Source: Paenibacillus sp. JJ-100
GTDB lineage: Bacteria; Bacillota; Bacilli; Paenibacillales; Paenibacillaceae
Length of the DNA: 64,000 nt
Direction: 5' to 3'
NCBI RefSeq assembly: GCF_948329825.1
Contig: NZ_CAOJCM010000004.1
Coordinates: 248,001 to 312,000 of the forward strand
Under the pieces are notes generated by a model. The model did not search any database, was not told the DNA's origin, and was given only the letters and a program-made list of their open reading frames with translations. The position numbers and the translations under genes are program-made. Numbering within the stretch: the stretch's first letter is position 1; the number at the start of each line of letters is the position of its first letter. Of the stretch, positions 42,927 to 50,813 are shown in pieces.

Positions 42927-44501
42927 GTGAGAGACATGATTCGGAATGTGCGAAAACTCTTAGGAGATCCAAAAAAAAATAATACAAATCATATACAAAA
43001 ACAGAATGCTGGCAACCAAAATCCTGACATGCAAAATCCGTTAGAAAAGAACTTTGATAACAATGTAGAGACGATTCGTTCGATCTACAATCATTGTTCT
43101 GATGTTGTCTATCGGCCTTTTCACATTACGGCGAATCTCAGGGCAATGATTATATATATTGATGGAATCTCTGATACCGCATTGATCGATGAACAGGTAC
43201 TGGCGCCTTTTCGGAGAGAACAGAAGGAGGAACCAGAGTCTCTAGTTGAATTTATCGAGAATACGGTCTCTGTATCTCAGATGGATCAAGTGAAATTATT
43301 AACGGATTGCATCGAATCGATATCAACAGGCAAACCGATCTTGTTAATTGAAGGGCAAAATTACGCTTATTCTTTAGGACTAACCAAATTTGAATCACGA
43401 AGTATAGAAGAACCTCAGGCAGAGAAGGTGATCAGGGGGCCGCGTGAAGGATTCGTTGAATCTCTACAGGTGAATACTTCGATGTTACGCCGAATTATTA
43501 AGAGCCCTGCGCTGAAAATAAAATCCATGAAGATTGGTGAGTATTCTAGAACGAGTATAGCCATTGCATATATTGAAGGAATTGCTTCACCTCAATTAAT
43601 TGAAGAAGTGGAGACTCGCTTAAAAAGCATTAATCTAGATGCTATTTTAGAAAGTAACTATATCGAGGAAATGATTGAGGATAATCCGTATTCACCCTTC
43701 CCACAAATTTTGTCTACGGAGAGACCTGATGTAGCCAGTTCCAACTTACTGGAAGGTCGTATCGTCATCATGACCGATGGAACACCATTTGTATTAATCG
43801 TACCAGTTTCCTTTTTCTCGATGATTCAAGCACCTGATGATTACTATGAACGTTACATCGTTGGAACGATTATTCGTTGGGTACGATACGTCTCCCTAAT
43901 TGTCACCCTGTTACTTCCATCATTTTACGTAGCGATTACTACATTTCACCAAGAGATGATACCGGGTCGATTACTCATTAGCATATCTGCGGCAAGGGAG
44001 AGTGTTCCATTTCCTGCTCTAGTAGAAGCGATCATTATGGAGTTGATGCTAGAAGCTCTTCGTGAAGCAGGGGTTAGACTTCCTAACCAGGTAGGTTCTG
44101 CGGTCAGCATTGTTGGAGCGCTCATCATTGGCCAAGCATCGGTTCAAGCCGGACTGGTATCCGCCCCCATGGTTATTGTAGTGGCGGTAACAGGTGTAGC
44201 ATCCTTTATTATTCCACGTTATTTTGTCGGATATTCGATTCGTTTTCTTCGTTTTCCGTTGATCCTCCTAGCGGGGACCTTAGGATTGCTGGGGATTATA
44301 CTCGGTATATTAATTGTCATTACTCATCTATGTTCATTAAGGTCGTTTGGGATGCCATATTTGGAGCCAATAGCACCATTCAGAAAGAAACAAATAAAAG
44401 ATGTTTTGTGGAGATCACCTTTTTGGATGATGGATAAGAGCTCGCAAGTGAATAGCGCATTAATAGAGGACAAGCAGCAATTAGAGGGGGATAAAACTTG
44501 A
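42927..44501 (+). CDS. spore germination receptor A subunit (GerA/GerAA family)
   Basis: 524 residues. N-terminal cytosolic domain of about 300 residues (FDNNVETIRSIYNHCSDVVYRPFHI, ILLIEGQNYAYSLGLTKFESRSIEEPQAEKVIRGPREGFVESLQVNTSMLRRIIKSPALKIK), then a membrane part with FHQEMIPGRLLISISAARESVPFPALVEAIIMELMLEALREAGVRLPNQVGSAVSIVGALIIGQASVQAGLVSAPMVIVVAVTG. These are the canonical GerAA signatures. It is part of a germinant receptor in the spore inner membrane. Start GTG at 42927 (AAGGAG 6 nt upstream) or ATG at 42936. It overlaps the next gene by 4 nt. Confidence 0.93.
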   Translation: MRDMIRNVRKLLGDPKKNNTNHIQKQNAGNQNPDMQNPLEKNFDNNVETIRSIYNHCSDVVYRPFHITANLRAMIIYIDGISDTALIDEQVLAPFRREQKEEPESLVEFIENTVSVSQMDQVKLLTDCIESISTGKPILLIEGQNYAYSLGLTKFESRSIEEPQAEKVIRGPREGFVESLQVNTSMLRRIIKSPALKIKSMKIGEYSRTSIAIAYIEGIASPQLIEEVETRLKSINLDAILESNYIEEMIEDNPYSPFPQILSTERPDVASSNLLEGRIVIMTDGTPFVLIVPVSFFSMIQAPDDYYERYIVGTIIRWVRYVSLIVTLLLPSFYVAITTFHQEMIPGRLLISISAARESVPFPALVEAIIMELMLEALREAGVRLPNQVGSAVSIVGALIIGQASVQAGLVSAPMVIVVAVTGVASFIIPRYFVGYSIRFLRFPLILLAGTLGLLGIILGILIVITHLCSLRSFGMPYLEPIAPFRKKQIKDVLWRSPFWMMDKSSQVNSALIEDKQQLEGDKT

Positions 44502-45694
44502 AGATAAAAAAAGCTGTATATAAAGCTATCTTCCTATTTATCGTCTTTGCTGGAGCTGTTCTTGTATTGACGGGCTGCTGGGATCAAACTGAAATCGATG
44601 AATTGGCTATTGTTACTTCAGCAGCTTTTGATAAAAGTGATCATGGCCAAGTGGATGTCTCTCTCGAAGTCCTCATACCCAGCTCTATAAGCGGTGGCAG
44701 TGGTGGCGGGAGTGGGAGTGGCGGCTCTGGGAGTGAGGAGAAGACGATGATCAAATCTAGCAAAGGAGTGAATATAGCCGATGCTCTGTCAAAGCTTCAG
44801 TCCGAGTTGCCGCGTCACATTTTTTTTGGTTTATGTAAAGTGTTTATTTTTGGTGAAGAGCTAGCAAAAGAAGGCTTGCAGGATCATCTCGATTATTTGG
44901 TTCGGGACCCAAGACCAAGAGAACGATCTTTTATTTTTATCAGCCAAGGAAAGGCTAAACATATGATTGAACTATCTACTCTTCTAGAAGTCTATTCAGC
45001 AGAAGCTATTCGAAAAATGGCAAATATGGAATATGGCATGAAGGTCACACTTCTGGAGTTGGACGAAATGATCGCTGAAGAAGATCGTTCTGCAGCGATT
45101 CCCTATTTAACCACAAAAATGGAGGCGGGGAATTCTGGAGAGGTTAAGGAATTACCCAAAATGGATGGCATAGCCGTTTGCCAGGAAGATCGAATGGTTG
45201 GCAGAATGTCAAGATCAACAACGAGAGGATTGTTATGGTTAAGAGGAGAGATCAAAGATTATACGGTCAGTTTCACTCCCGAAAACGAAGAAGGGAAATT
45301 GTCCGTCACTCCAATATCTACTGAAGTACATCTGATCCCGAAGATACAGGATGAGGAATGGAAAGTCATTATACACATTAAAACAGATGGAACGATAGCT
45401 CAAAATGGTACAAATTTGAATCTTAGTGATGCCAAAACGTTAAAGAAAGTAGAGTATGACTTTGGTGAAGCGATAAAGAGCCGGGTAAGCTCAGCTTTTC
45501 AAGAAATGCAGAAGATGAAAGCGGATGTTATATATTTGGGAAAAAGATTTCATCGTAAATATCCTAAGCAATGGAAGAAAGTAAAAGGTCAATGGGAAGA
45601 ATTCATTCCGGAGGTGAAAACAGAATTTGTCATTGATGCACACATAGGTGGGCTGGGATATACGAATAAGTCGGTTGAGTCAGAGGAGAGGTGA
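44498..45694 (+). CDS. spore germination receptor C subunit (GerC lipoprotein)
   Basis: 398 residues from TTG at 44498 (overlapping the A-subunit stop). Signal peptide with lipobox VLTGC (Cys near residue 27), then WDQTEIDELAIVTSAAFDKS, typical of the Ger(x)C family. A run of glycine and serine (SGGSGGGSGSGGSGS, around residues 66-80) interrupts the N-terminal domain where other members have a short loop. The rest follows GerC: LPRHIFFGLCKVFIFGEELAKEGLQDHLDYLVRDPRPRERSFIFIS and the C-terminal DFGEAIKSRVSSAFQEMQKMKADVIYLGKRFHRKYPKQWKK. Outer-face lipoprotein of the germinant receptor. Confidence 0.92.
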   Translation: MKIKKAVYKAIFLFIVFAGAVLVLTGCWDQTEIDELAIVTSAAFDKSDHGQVDVSLEVLIPSSISGGSGGGSGSGGSGSEEKTMIKSSKGVNIADALSKLQSELPRHIFFGLCKVFIFGEELAKEGLQDHLDYLVRDPRPRERSFIFISQGKAKHMIELSTLLEVYSAEAIRKMANMEYGMKVTLLELDEMIAEEDRSAAIPYLTTKMEAGNSGEVKELPKMDGIAVCQEDRMVGRMSRSTTRGLLWLRGEIKDYTVSFTPENEEGKLSVTPISTEVHLIPKIQDEEWKVIIHIKTDGTIAQNGTNLNLSDAKTLKKVEYDFGEAIKSRVSSAFQEMQKMKADVIYLGKRFHRKYPKQWKKVKGQWEEFIPEVKTEFVIDAHIGGLGYTNKSVESEER

Positions 45695-45701
45695 ATCAGA
45701 G

Positions 45702-45923
45702 ATGCAATGGTTAGCTTTTTTCAGCACAATGGTAATCATTACGGTGATTATCGCTCTACAGTGGCCAAGGATGAAACACTATCCACGCAAAGACAAAGGG
45801 GCCTTTTTAGTCCTTCTACTATTCGGGTTAGTGTTGTCCATGTTTGATTTGAAATATATGAATGGGCCAACGACATGGGTAGAAGCTATTTTTAAACCAT
45901 TTGGACAATTCATGGAGAAGTAA
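45702..45923 (+). CDS. small two-helix protein of the germinant receptor (D-subunit type)
   Basis: 73 residues: helix 1 (WLAFFSTMVIITVIIALQW), a basic loop (PRMKHYPRKDKG), helix 2 (AFLVLLLFGLVLSMFDL), and a short tail. Small two-helix D subunits are known next to many ger operons and alter receptor function; size and topology fit, though the sequence itself is not conserved enough to be decisive. The ATG at 45702 follows GAGAGGTGA, 7 nt after the C-subunit stop. It sits between the C and B genes, an unusual position. Confidence 0.75.
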   Translation: MQWLAFFSTMVIITVIIALQWPRMKHYPRKDKGAFLVLLLFGLVLSMFDLKYMNGPTTWVEAIFKPFGQFMEK

Positions 45924-45962
45924 TAACCTCTTTTCATTGATAATCGCAAAGGAGTGGCAAAC

Positions 45963-47051
45963 ATGGAAAAGGGAAAAATCTCAGCTTTGCAAATGTTGTT
46001 GATGCTATATCCTACCATCATTGCTACAGGGATTCTTTCAGTTCCATCGATTACTGCGAGATATGCCCATAATGATTTTTGGTTTTCCCCCATCATAGCA
46101 TCTGTAGTGGGGTTTATGACCGTTTATATTGCTGTCCAATTACAAAAGGCTTATCCAGAACAAACGGTAACTGAATATAGTACAAAAATCATTGGACGTA
46201 TTCCGGGGAAAATGTTTGGTTTGTTGCTGTTATTCTTTTACACAGAAAGCACCGGCGATATCACAAGAATGTACAGTATGTTTATTAGTAATTCTTTTCT
46301 TCCCCAAACTCCGGAGATCGTTATCATTGCAACTATGGTGCTCGTTTGCGCATTTTGTGTTTATGGCGGTCTGGAGGTTATTGGGAGAGTGGGTCAAATC
46401 ATTTTTCCGCTCTTTGTTCTTCCAATCGTTATGTTAGCCATATTCTTAACACCTGACTTCAAACCGTATAACATCCTGCCAATGTTCGAGAAGGGAGTGT
46501 TACCTTCATTGAAAGGAGCAATTACACCAGCAGGGTGGTTCGCTGAATTCTTTATGATGACATTTTTGCTTCCTTACTTGGCAGACCAGAAAAAAGGAAT
46601 GAAAAATGGAATGTTGTCAGTCATAGGTGTGATGATAACATTGGTCGTTGTGAATCTGATCGTCCTCTTTGTCCTGGGTACAATGACGGCAAACAAAGTC
46701 TTTCCTCTGATGAATGTCGCTCGCTATGCCAATATTGCTGGCTTCTTCGAGAATCTGGAGACCTTCGTCATGGGGGTCTGGATTGCAGGTGTCTTTCTAA
46801 AAACGACAGTGTTTTTTTATGTAGCTACACTATCGACTGCCCAATGGCTGAATCTTTCGGATTATCGACCAATCATCTGGCCTTTAGCGATCTTGATTGT
46901 GATATTTGCTTTTTGGGGGGTACCTAGTTCAATGGAGATGACTCATTATAATGTAACGGGATTCCCGTTCTATTCAATCTTTGTTCAATTCATCGTCCCG
47001 CTGTTTCTCCTTATTATCGCAACGCTGAAGAATAAATTAAAGAAAAAGTGA
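45963..47051 (+). CDS. spore germination receptor B subunit (GerB/GerAB family)
   Basis: 362 residues, about ten helices, amino acid/polyamine/organocation (APC) superfamily. Begins MEKGKISALQMLLMLYPTIIATGILSVPSITARYAHNDFWFSPIIASVVGF, with TEYSTKIIGRIPGKMFGLLLLFFY and FMMTFLLPYLADQKKGMKNGM. It forms the ligand-binding membrane subunit of the germinant receptor. The ATG at 45963 has AAAGGAG 8 nt upstream; an in-frame GTG at 45954 overlaps that site. Last gene of the operon; a convergent gene ends 27 nt downstream. Confidence 0.92.
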   Translation: MEKGKISALQMLLMLYPTIIATGILSVPSITARYAHNDFWFSPIIASVVGFMTVYIAVQLQKAYPEQTVTEYSTKIIGRIPGKMFGLLLLFFYTESTGDITRMYSMFISNSFLPQTPEIVIIATMVLVCAFCVYGGLEVIGRVGQIIFPLFVLPIVMLAIFLTPDFKPYNILPMFEKGVLPSLKGAITPAGWFAEFFMMTFLLPYLADQKKGMKNGMLSVIGVMITLVVVNLIVLFVLGTMTANKVFPLMNVARYANIAGFFENLETFVMGVWIAGVFLKTTVFFYVATLSTAQWLNLSDYRPIIWPLAILIVIFAFWGVPSSMEMTHYNVTGFPFYSIFVQFIVPLFLLIIATLKNKLKKK

Positions 47052-47077
47052 ATTTCAGTTAGCAAGATAGAAGAGGC

Positions 47078-47824
47078 TCACTTCACAGCTGTTATTTCAA
47101 AAGTAGAGTGATTCCGATCTTGTATACTGAAGCGATATTCCAATCCGTTGCGAACGGTTTTTCCATCAAAATCAAGCTGATTCACATCGCGATCCAATAG
47201 ACCAATTTCTTGAAGAACGTCTTGTACATCGTTATAGGTATACTCGCTATTGGTAGCGAGAATGAGTGCGGCGATCGCAGTTAATTGCATTCCACCCGTT
47301 GGTTCAGTCGTATCCCCAGTGCGGTACAACCTAATCTCCTGCACATGCTCATCTGCATTAAGGACACCAACCAACCGTAATTCTTCATTGAATACATACT
47401 CAAAAGAACCCGTCTCTTGGGCTCTAGGTTCGATTCTGTTCAAGTGGGTAATGCTCAACCCGTTCAGTCGATATTTGCCCACGGCGATATTAAACCTGTT
47501 TTTGAATTCATCGGTGGTCAGGTTGAGGCTTAGAAGTTCAGTCTGGGATCGAGGGGGCATTCTTTCGTCTGTTAAGTCATTGTCTGTTATGTCATCGTCT
47601 GATCGGTGAACTGCTGTTTGTTCAGTCCCGGAATGCGGATCTGCCGAAGGGAAAGCCAGCATGCCGTACATGCCGATTACACTAATAGCAAAGCTGGCCA
47701 TCGTTAGGAGCACATGCCTTATCGACACTTTATTTTGTTTTCGCATGGACAGAATCATCCTGCCAAGAAATCCGAAGAACACAATCAAACCAAGAATAAA
47801 GAGTGCGGTCAGTAGATATCGCAA
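47078..47824 (-). CDS. hypothetical membrane protein
   Basis: 248 residues from TTG (GGAAGGTGAG upstream on this strand). Two N-terminal helices (residues 3-22 and 37-58) are followed by a polar Asp-rich linker (DDDITDNDLTDERM) and a globular domain of about 165 residues (FKNRFNIAVGKYRLNGLSITHLNRIEPRAQETGSFEYVFNEELRLVGVLN ... MQLTAIAALILATN). No known family recognised. The soluble part is probably outside the cell if both helices span. Gene ends convergent to the ger operon with a short gap; no shared terminator was seen. Confidence 0.7.
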   Translation of the reverse strand: MRYLLTALFILGLIVFFGFLGRMILSMRKQNKVSIRHVLLTMASFAISVIGMYGMLAFPSADPHSGTEQTAVHRSDDDITDNDLTDERMPPRSQTELLSLNLTTDEFKNRFNIAVGKYRLNGLSITHLNRIEPRAQETGSFEYVFNEELRLVGVLNADEHVQEIRLYRTGDTTEPTGGMQLTAIAALILATNSEYTYNDVQDVLQEIGLLDRDVNQLDFDGKTVRNGLEYRFSIQDRNHSTFEITAVK

Positions 47825-47983
47825 TTTCTCACCTTCCTATACATATCACTACATGGACATCCATCCATTATAATGTTCTTCCTGAAAACTTCAAATAGTT
47901 AGATGTTGTCCAAAAAATAGGATCAAACGGAAACATCTCCTGTTATACTCTAAGCATGACTCACGACAAAGGAGCGTTAACAC

Positions 47984-48472
47984 ATGAATGGAACTTTGCA
48001 GATTCGAGAACATTTATTAAAGGAATTGGAAACGGGTGTGCGCACAGGTGCTTCACTAATTCGATTGATTCGTTCAGAGGACTGGACATATCGGCCCCAA
48101 GACAATATGCGCTCACTGGCTGAGCTGGTGCATCATTTCATCCAGATTACCGCTTCCGATCTTGCAATCATGCAGGAGAAAGACGAGGCTGAGGTCGGTC
48201 TCGTAGAGAACAGCTTATCGGGTGATCTAGATATCGAGCAACTGGAAAAGACACTGTGGAGTAATCTGGAGGCATACAAAGCCTATATCACAAGTCTTAG
48301 TGAAGAGGACTATCTGAATCGCTCTACCAAAGCCTTCTATGCGGAGCATGGACATCTACAAGCACAATGGCAGATCGAAACGCTGACGCATCTGTTCCAC
48401 CATCGTTCACAGCTCTATAACTATCTCAAACAGCTGGGTCATGAATTGAACTTTTATATGTTGTATGCTTAG
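47984..48472 (+). CDS. DinB family protein
   Basis: 162 residues with the four-helix DinB/YfiT fold. The metal-binding histidines of the family can be placed: His50 in LAELVHHFIQ, and His136/His140 in ETLTHLFHHRSQLYNYLKQLGH. Other members are thiol S-transferases (bacillithiol) or damage-inducible proteins of unknown role. AAAGGAG is 9 nt before the ATG. Single-gene unit with its own terminator. Confidence 0.85.
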   Translation: MNGTLQIREHLLKELETGVRTGASLIRLIRSEDWTYRPQDNMRSLAELVHHFIQITASDLAIMQEKDEAEVGLVENSLSGDLDIEQLEKTLWSNLEAYKAYITSLSEEDYLNRSTKAFYAEHGHLQAQWQIETLTHLFHHRSQLYNYLKQLGHELNFYMLYA

Positions 48473-48498
48473 TTCCGGGCAGTATTGAGGAACGGTTG

Positions 48499-48536
48499 GA
48501 CCTCTGCCGACATTGTCGGCGGGGGTTATTTTTAAT
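48499..48536 (+). terminator. intrinsic terminator after dinB-like gene
   Basis: GCCGAC-ATT-GTCGGC with outer ACC/GGT pairing, followed by TATTTTTAA. Confidence 0.75.
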
Positions 48537-48571
48537 TTCTTTTCCATTCGTTCACCGGAAGATACATGAAT

Positions 48572-48590
48572 GTAAACTCAAAGAGTTTAC
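48572..48590. repeat. perfect palindrome upstream of GNAT gene
   Basis: GTAAACTC-AAA-GAGTTTAC, 8-nt arms. Not followed by T residues, so an operator candidate for the acetyltransferase gene at 48668. Confidence 0.5.
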
Positions 48591-48667
48591 TCGAGGCTAA
48601 GTACGATTAATTGAATAGTATAACCGCATGTTGAGATTATGCTTAAGAATCGGGAGGTTGATTGATC

Positions 48668-49207
48668 ATGAAAAGTAGACGAACCATTGTATTGGAGTCT
48701 GAGCGACTTCTATTTACGACCTGGGACGAAGAAGATCATGCACTTGCATTTGCACTCTGGGGTGATCATGAGGTGACTCGTTGGATTAGCCACAGTGATG
48801 TACTGAGTGAAGAGGAAGTAGAGGCGAGGTTAGCCCAAGAAATTGAGCGGGAGAAACAGGAAGGTGTACAGTACTGGGCTCTTTTTCAGAAAGATTCAGA
48901 CGTATTTGTTGGCTGCTGCGGCCTGTGTACATATGAACCAGATAAGAATATCTATGAGCTCGGTTTTTTGCTGACTCGGGATCACTGGGGACAAGGCTAT
49001 GCACAGGAAGCAGCACAGGCTGTTGTTGATTATGCTTTTGAGCAATTAGGGGTATCGGCTCTGGTTGCAGGTCATCATCCTGATGATCAAGCAGCGTGTC
49101 ATATTTTGATCCAATTGGGTTTTGAGCAAACGGATGAGCGGAGGGATAAGGCCACAGGTACGATGCAGCCTTTCTATACTTTACGAAAAAATAATAGTAC
49201 GCGTTAA
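48668..49207 (+). CDS. GNAT N-acetyltransferase (RimJ/RimL type)
   Basis: 179 residues (acetyltransf_3). Pattern: IVLESERLLFTTWDEEDHALAFALWGDHEVTRWI, ALFQKDSDVFVGCCGLCTY, YELGFLLTRDHWGQGYAQEAAQAVVDYAFEQLGVSALVAGHHPDDQAACHILIQLGFEQTDE. The acetyl-CoA loop is HWGQGYA. The substrate is not known. The ATG at 48668 is chosen with GGGAGG 10 nt upstream; TTG at 48662 is in frame with a 4-nt spacing. Confidence 0.85.
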   Translation: MKSRRTIVLESERLLFTTWDEEDHALAFALWGDHEVTRWISHSDVLSEEEVEARLAQEIEREKQEGVQYWALFQKDSDVFVGCCGLCTYEPDKNIYELGFLLTRDHWGQGYAQEAAQAVVDYAFEQLGVSALVAGHHPDDQAACHILIQLGFEQTDERRDKATGTMQPFYTLRKNNSTR

Positions 49208-49433
49208 AGTGAAATTTTGGAGAGGCGTTGAAGTATTGAACGCATTGCCGAAATTGTTCACTATAAATTGAAAGTCACACCATAAATACCGTAACGTGTC
49301 ATGGTGTGACATGACGTAACGTAAAGTCTGCGTTTTTATGGTATTTTTATTTCGCTTTCAGCTTCTATTAAGGTAAAAGAGATAAGATAACCAATGTAAA
49401 CCCCTTCTCGTGTTAAAATATATTGTTTAATTG
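49208..49433 (+). other. intergenic/3' UTR with inverted repeat
   Basis: Contains a perfect 10-nt inverted repeat GTCACACCAT (49274-49283) / ATGGTGTGAC (49301-49310), not followed by a T-run, and nearby related CGTAACGT words. No gene seen. Confidence 0.5.
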
Positions 49434-49465
49434 ACCCTGCCGGATCACGGTGGGGTATTTTTTTT
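49434..49465 (+). terminator. intrinsic terminator between GNAT and rhaD genes
   Basis: ACCCTGCCG-GATCA-CGGTGGGGT (G-U pairs included) followed by eight T residues. Confidence 0.75.
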
Positions 49466-49531
49466 GCTCTTTTCTAAAATTGAAAAACAAACATAAACAA
49501 AAATAAATAAAAATAATATCTGTGATCTGTA

Positions 49532-49561
49532 TTGACGAACAGTATAAAACAAAGATATAAT
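49532..49561 (+). promoter_or_regulatory. SigA promoter of rhaD
   Basis: TTGACG (49532-49537), 18-nt spacer, TATAAT (49556-49561); expected start about 60 nt before the gene. Confidence 0.7.
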
Positions 49562-49631
49562 GAATGTGAAAAAAGGAACGTACTTCTGTTAGGCCACACT
49601 TATTTAAAGTTGAATATAGGAGAGGATCAAC

Positions 49632-50483
49632 ATGAACGTGCCCCTTCATACTGAACGTGAGAGACTTCAATCTCCATCTGCCGGTTTTCATATTCCATTT
49701 GTACGCGAGATGGCAGAGATTACACAACATATGTGGAAGAATGGCTGGGATGAGCGCAATGGCGGCAATGTGAGTTATCTGCTGAATGAGGAGGAGGTTG
49801 CGCCATACATCGATATCCATCAGGTGATCCGGACTCTGAAACCAGTCTTCTCTGTAGAAGAACTGGCAGGACAGTATTTTATCGTCACGGCATCGGGCAA
49901 ATATTTCAAAAACGTGCTGGCAGATCCGGAGGGTAATCTGGGTGTGCTTCGTGTATCGGCGAACGGACAGGAGCTTGAGGTGCTATGGGGTCTGAGAGGC
50001 AACGCGGACCCGACAAGTGAACTGCCAACCCATTTTATGAGTCATATGGAGCGGTTGAAAAAAGACCCGAATCACCGGGTTGTCATGCACAACCACGCGA
50101 CACATCTACTTGCGATGACCTTCATCCACGAGCTGGATGAGGCCAAGTTTACCAAGACACTTTGGCAGATGTGCACCGAATGTGTGGTGGTCTTTCCAGA
50201 TGGCGTTGGCATTATCCCATGGATGATGCCTGGGTCGAATGAGATTGGCCGCGCAACCGCGGAGAAAATGAAGGAATACCACGCGGTGATCTGGCCGCAG
50301 CATGGCATATTTGGAACAGGCACAACGATCGACGAAGCATTTGGTCTCATTGAGACGATTGAGAAGGCCGCTCAAGTATATATGCTGGTTGCCGGTCACG
50401 ATATCCGTCAGCGGATTACGGATGAGCAGCTGCGTGCACTTGCACAGCAATTCGGCGTAACGCCGCGCCCCGGTATCATTTAA
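49632..50483 (+). CDS. rhaD: rhamnulose-1-phosphate aldolase
   Basis: A 283-residue class II aldolase that splits L-rhamnulose-1-phosphate into dihydroxyacetone phosphate and L-lactaldehyde. Zinc site His153/His155 in VMHNHATH and His224 in [10 protein letters not shown]; catalytic Glu130 in PTSELPTH. The phosphate-site segment is [26 protein letters not shown] precedes the ATG. It stands alone without rhaA/rhaB neighbours; those must be elsewhere. Fuculose-1-phosphate aldolases are related but shorter. Confidence 0.88.
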   Translation: MNVPLHTERERLQSPSAGFHIPFVREMAEITQHMWKNGWDERNGGNVSYLLNEEEVAPYIDIHQVIRTLKPVFSVEELAGQYFIVTASGKYFKNVLADPEGNLGVLRVSANGQELEVLWGLRGNADPTSELPTHFMSHMERLKKDPNHRVVMHNHATHLLAMTFIHELDEAKFTKTLWQMCTECVVVFPDGVGIIPWMMPGSNEIGRATAEKMKEYHAVIWPQHGIFGTGTTIDEAFGLIETIEKAAQVYMLVAGHDIRQRITDEQLRALAQQFGVTPRPGII

Positions 50484-50565
50484 AGTTTAGTTGCATACAA
50501 ACTTCACATCACTTTGATATGACATTATTGATATATATAGCTAGCCGTATGAAAAAGTAATGACT

Positions 50566-50600
50566 GCCTTTGGTTCTCCGAGCCGAAGGCTTTTTCCTTT
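50566..50600 (+). terminator. intrinsic terminator of rhaD
   Basis: GCCTTTGG (50566-50573) pairs with CCGAAGGC (50583-50590), followed by TTTTTCCTTTTT. Confidence 0.8.
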
Positions 50601-50727
50601 TTCAGGCAAACAACCGCCAATTTAGCTCAAATACGTTCAATTTGCTGGGTAAGAAAGGCTTTGTTATCGATTATTGAATTGTAGAATGCATTATCACGCG
50701 CTGGCGATTTTCGGGTGAAATGACATA

Positions 50728-50756
50728 TTGTCAATGGCTCTGCGATTTTGCATAAT
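50728..50756 (+). promoter_or_regulatory. SigA promoter of kimA
   Basis: TTGTCA (50728-50733), 17-nt spacer, CATAAT (50751-50756). Transcription from about 50763 leaves only about 50 nt of leader, too short for a c-di-AMP (ydaO) riboswitch. Confidence 0.65.
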
Positions 50757-50813
50757 AACAATGCTTCACAGATAAAAAGAAAAAAATTAACAGATAAGAG
50801 ATGGAAGGAAGTT

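Noticed and set aside
42845..42980. Short TTG frame with AGGAGGT just upstream of the ger operon
   Set aside because: A good Shine-Dalgarno but it overlaps the predicted SigG promoter and the A-subunit start, and the peptide is featureless.
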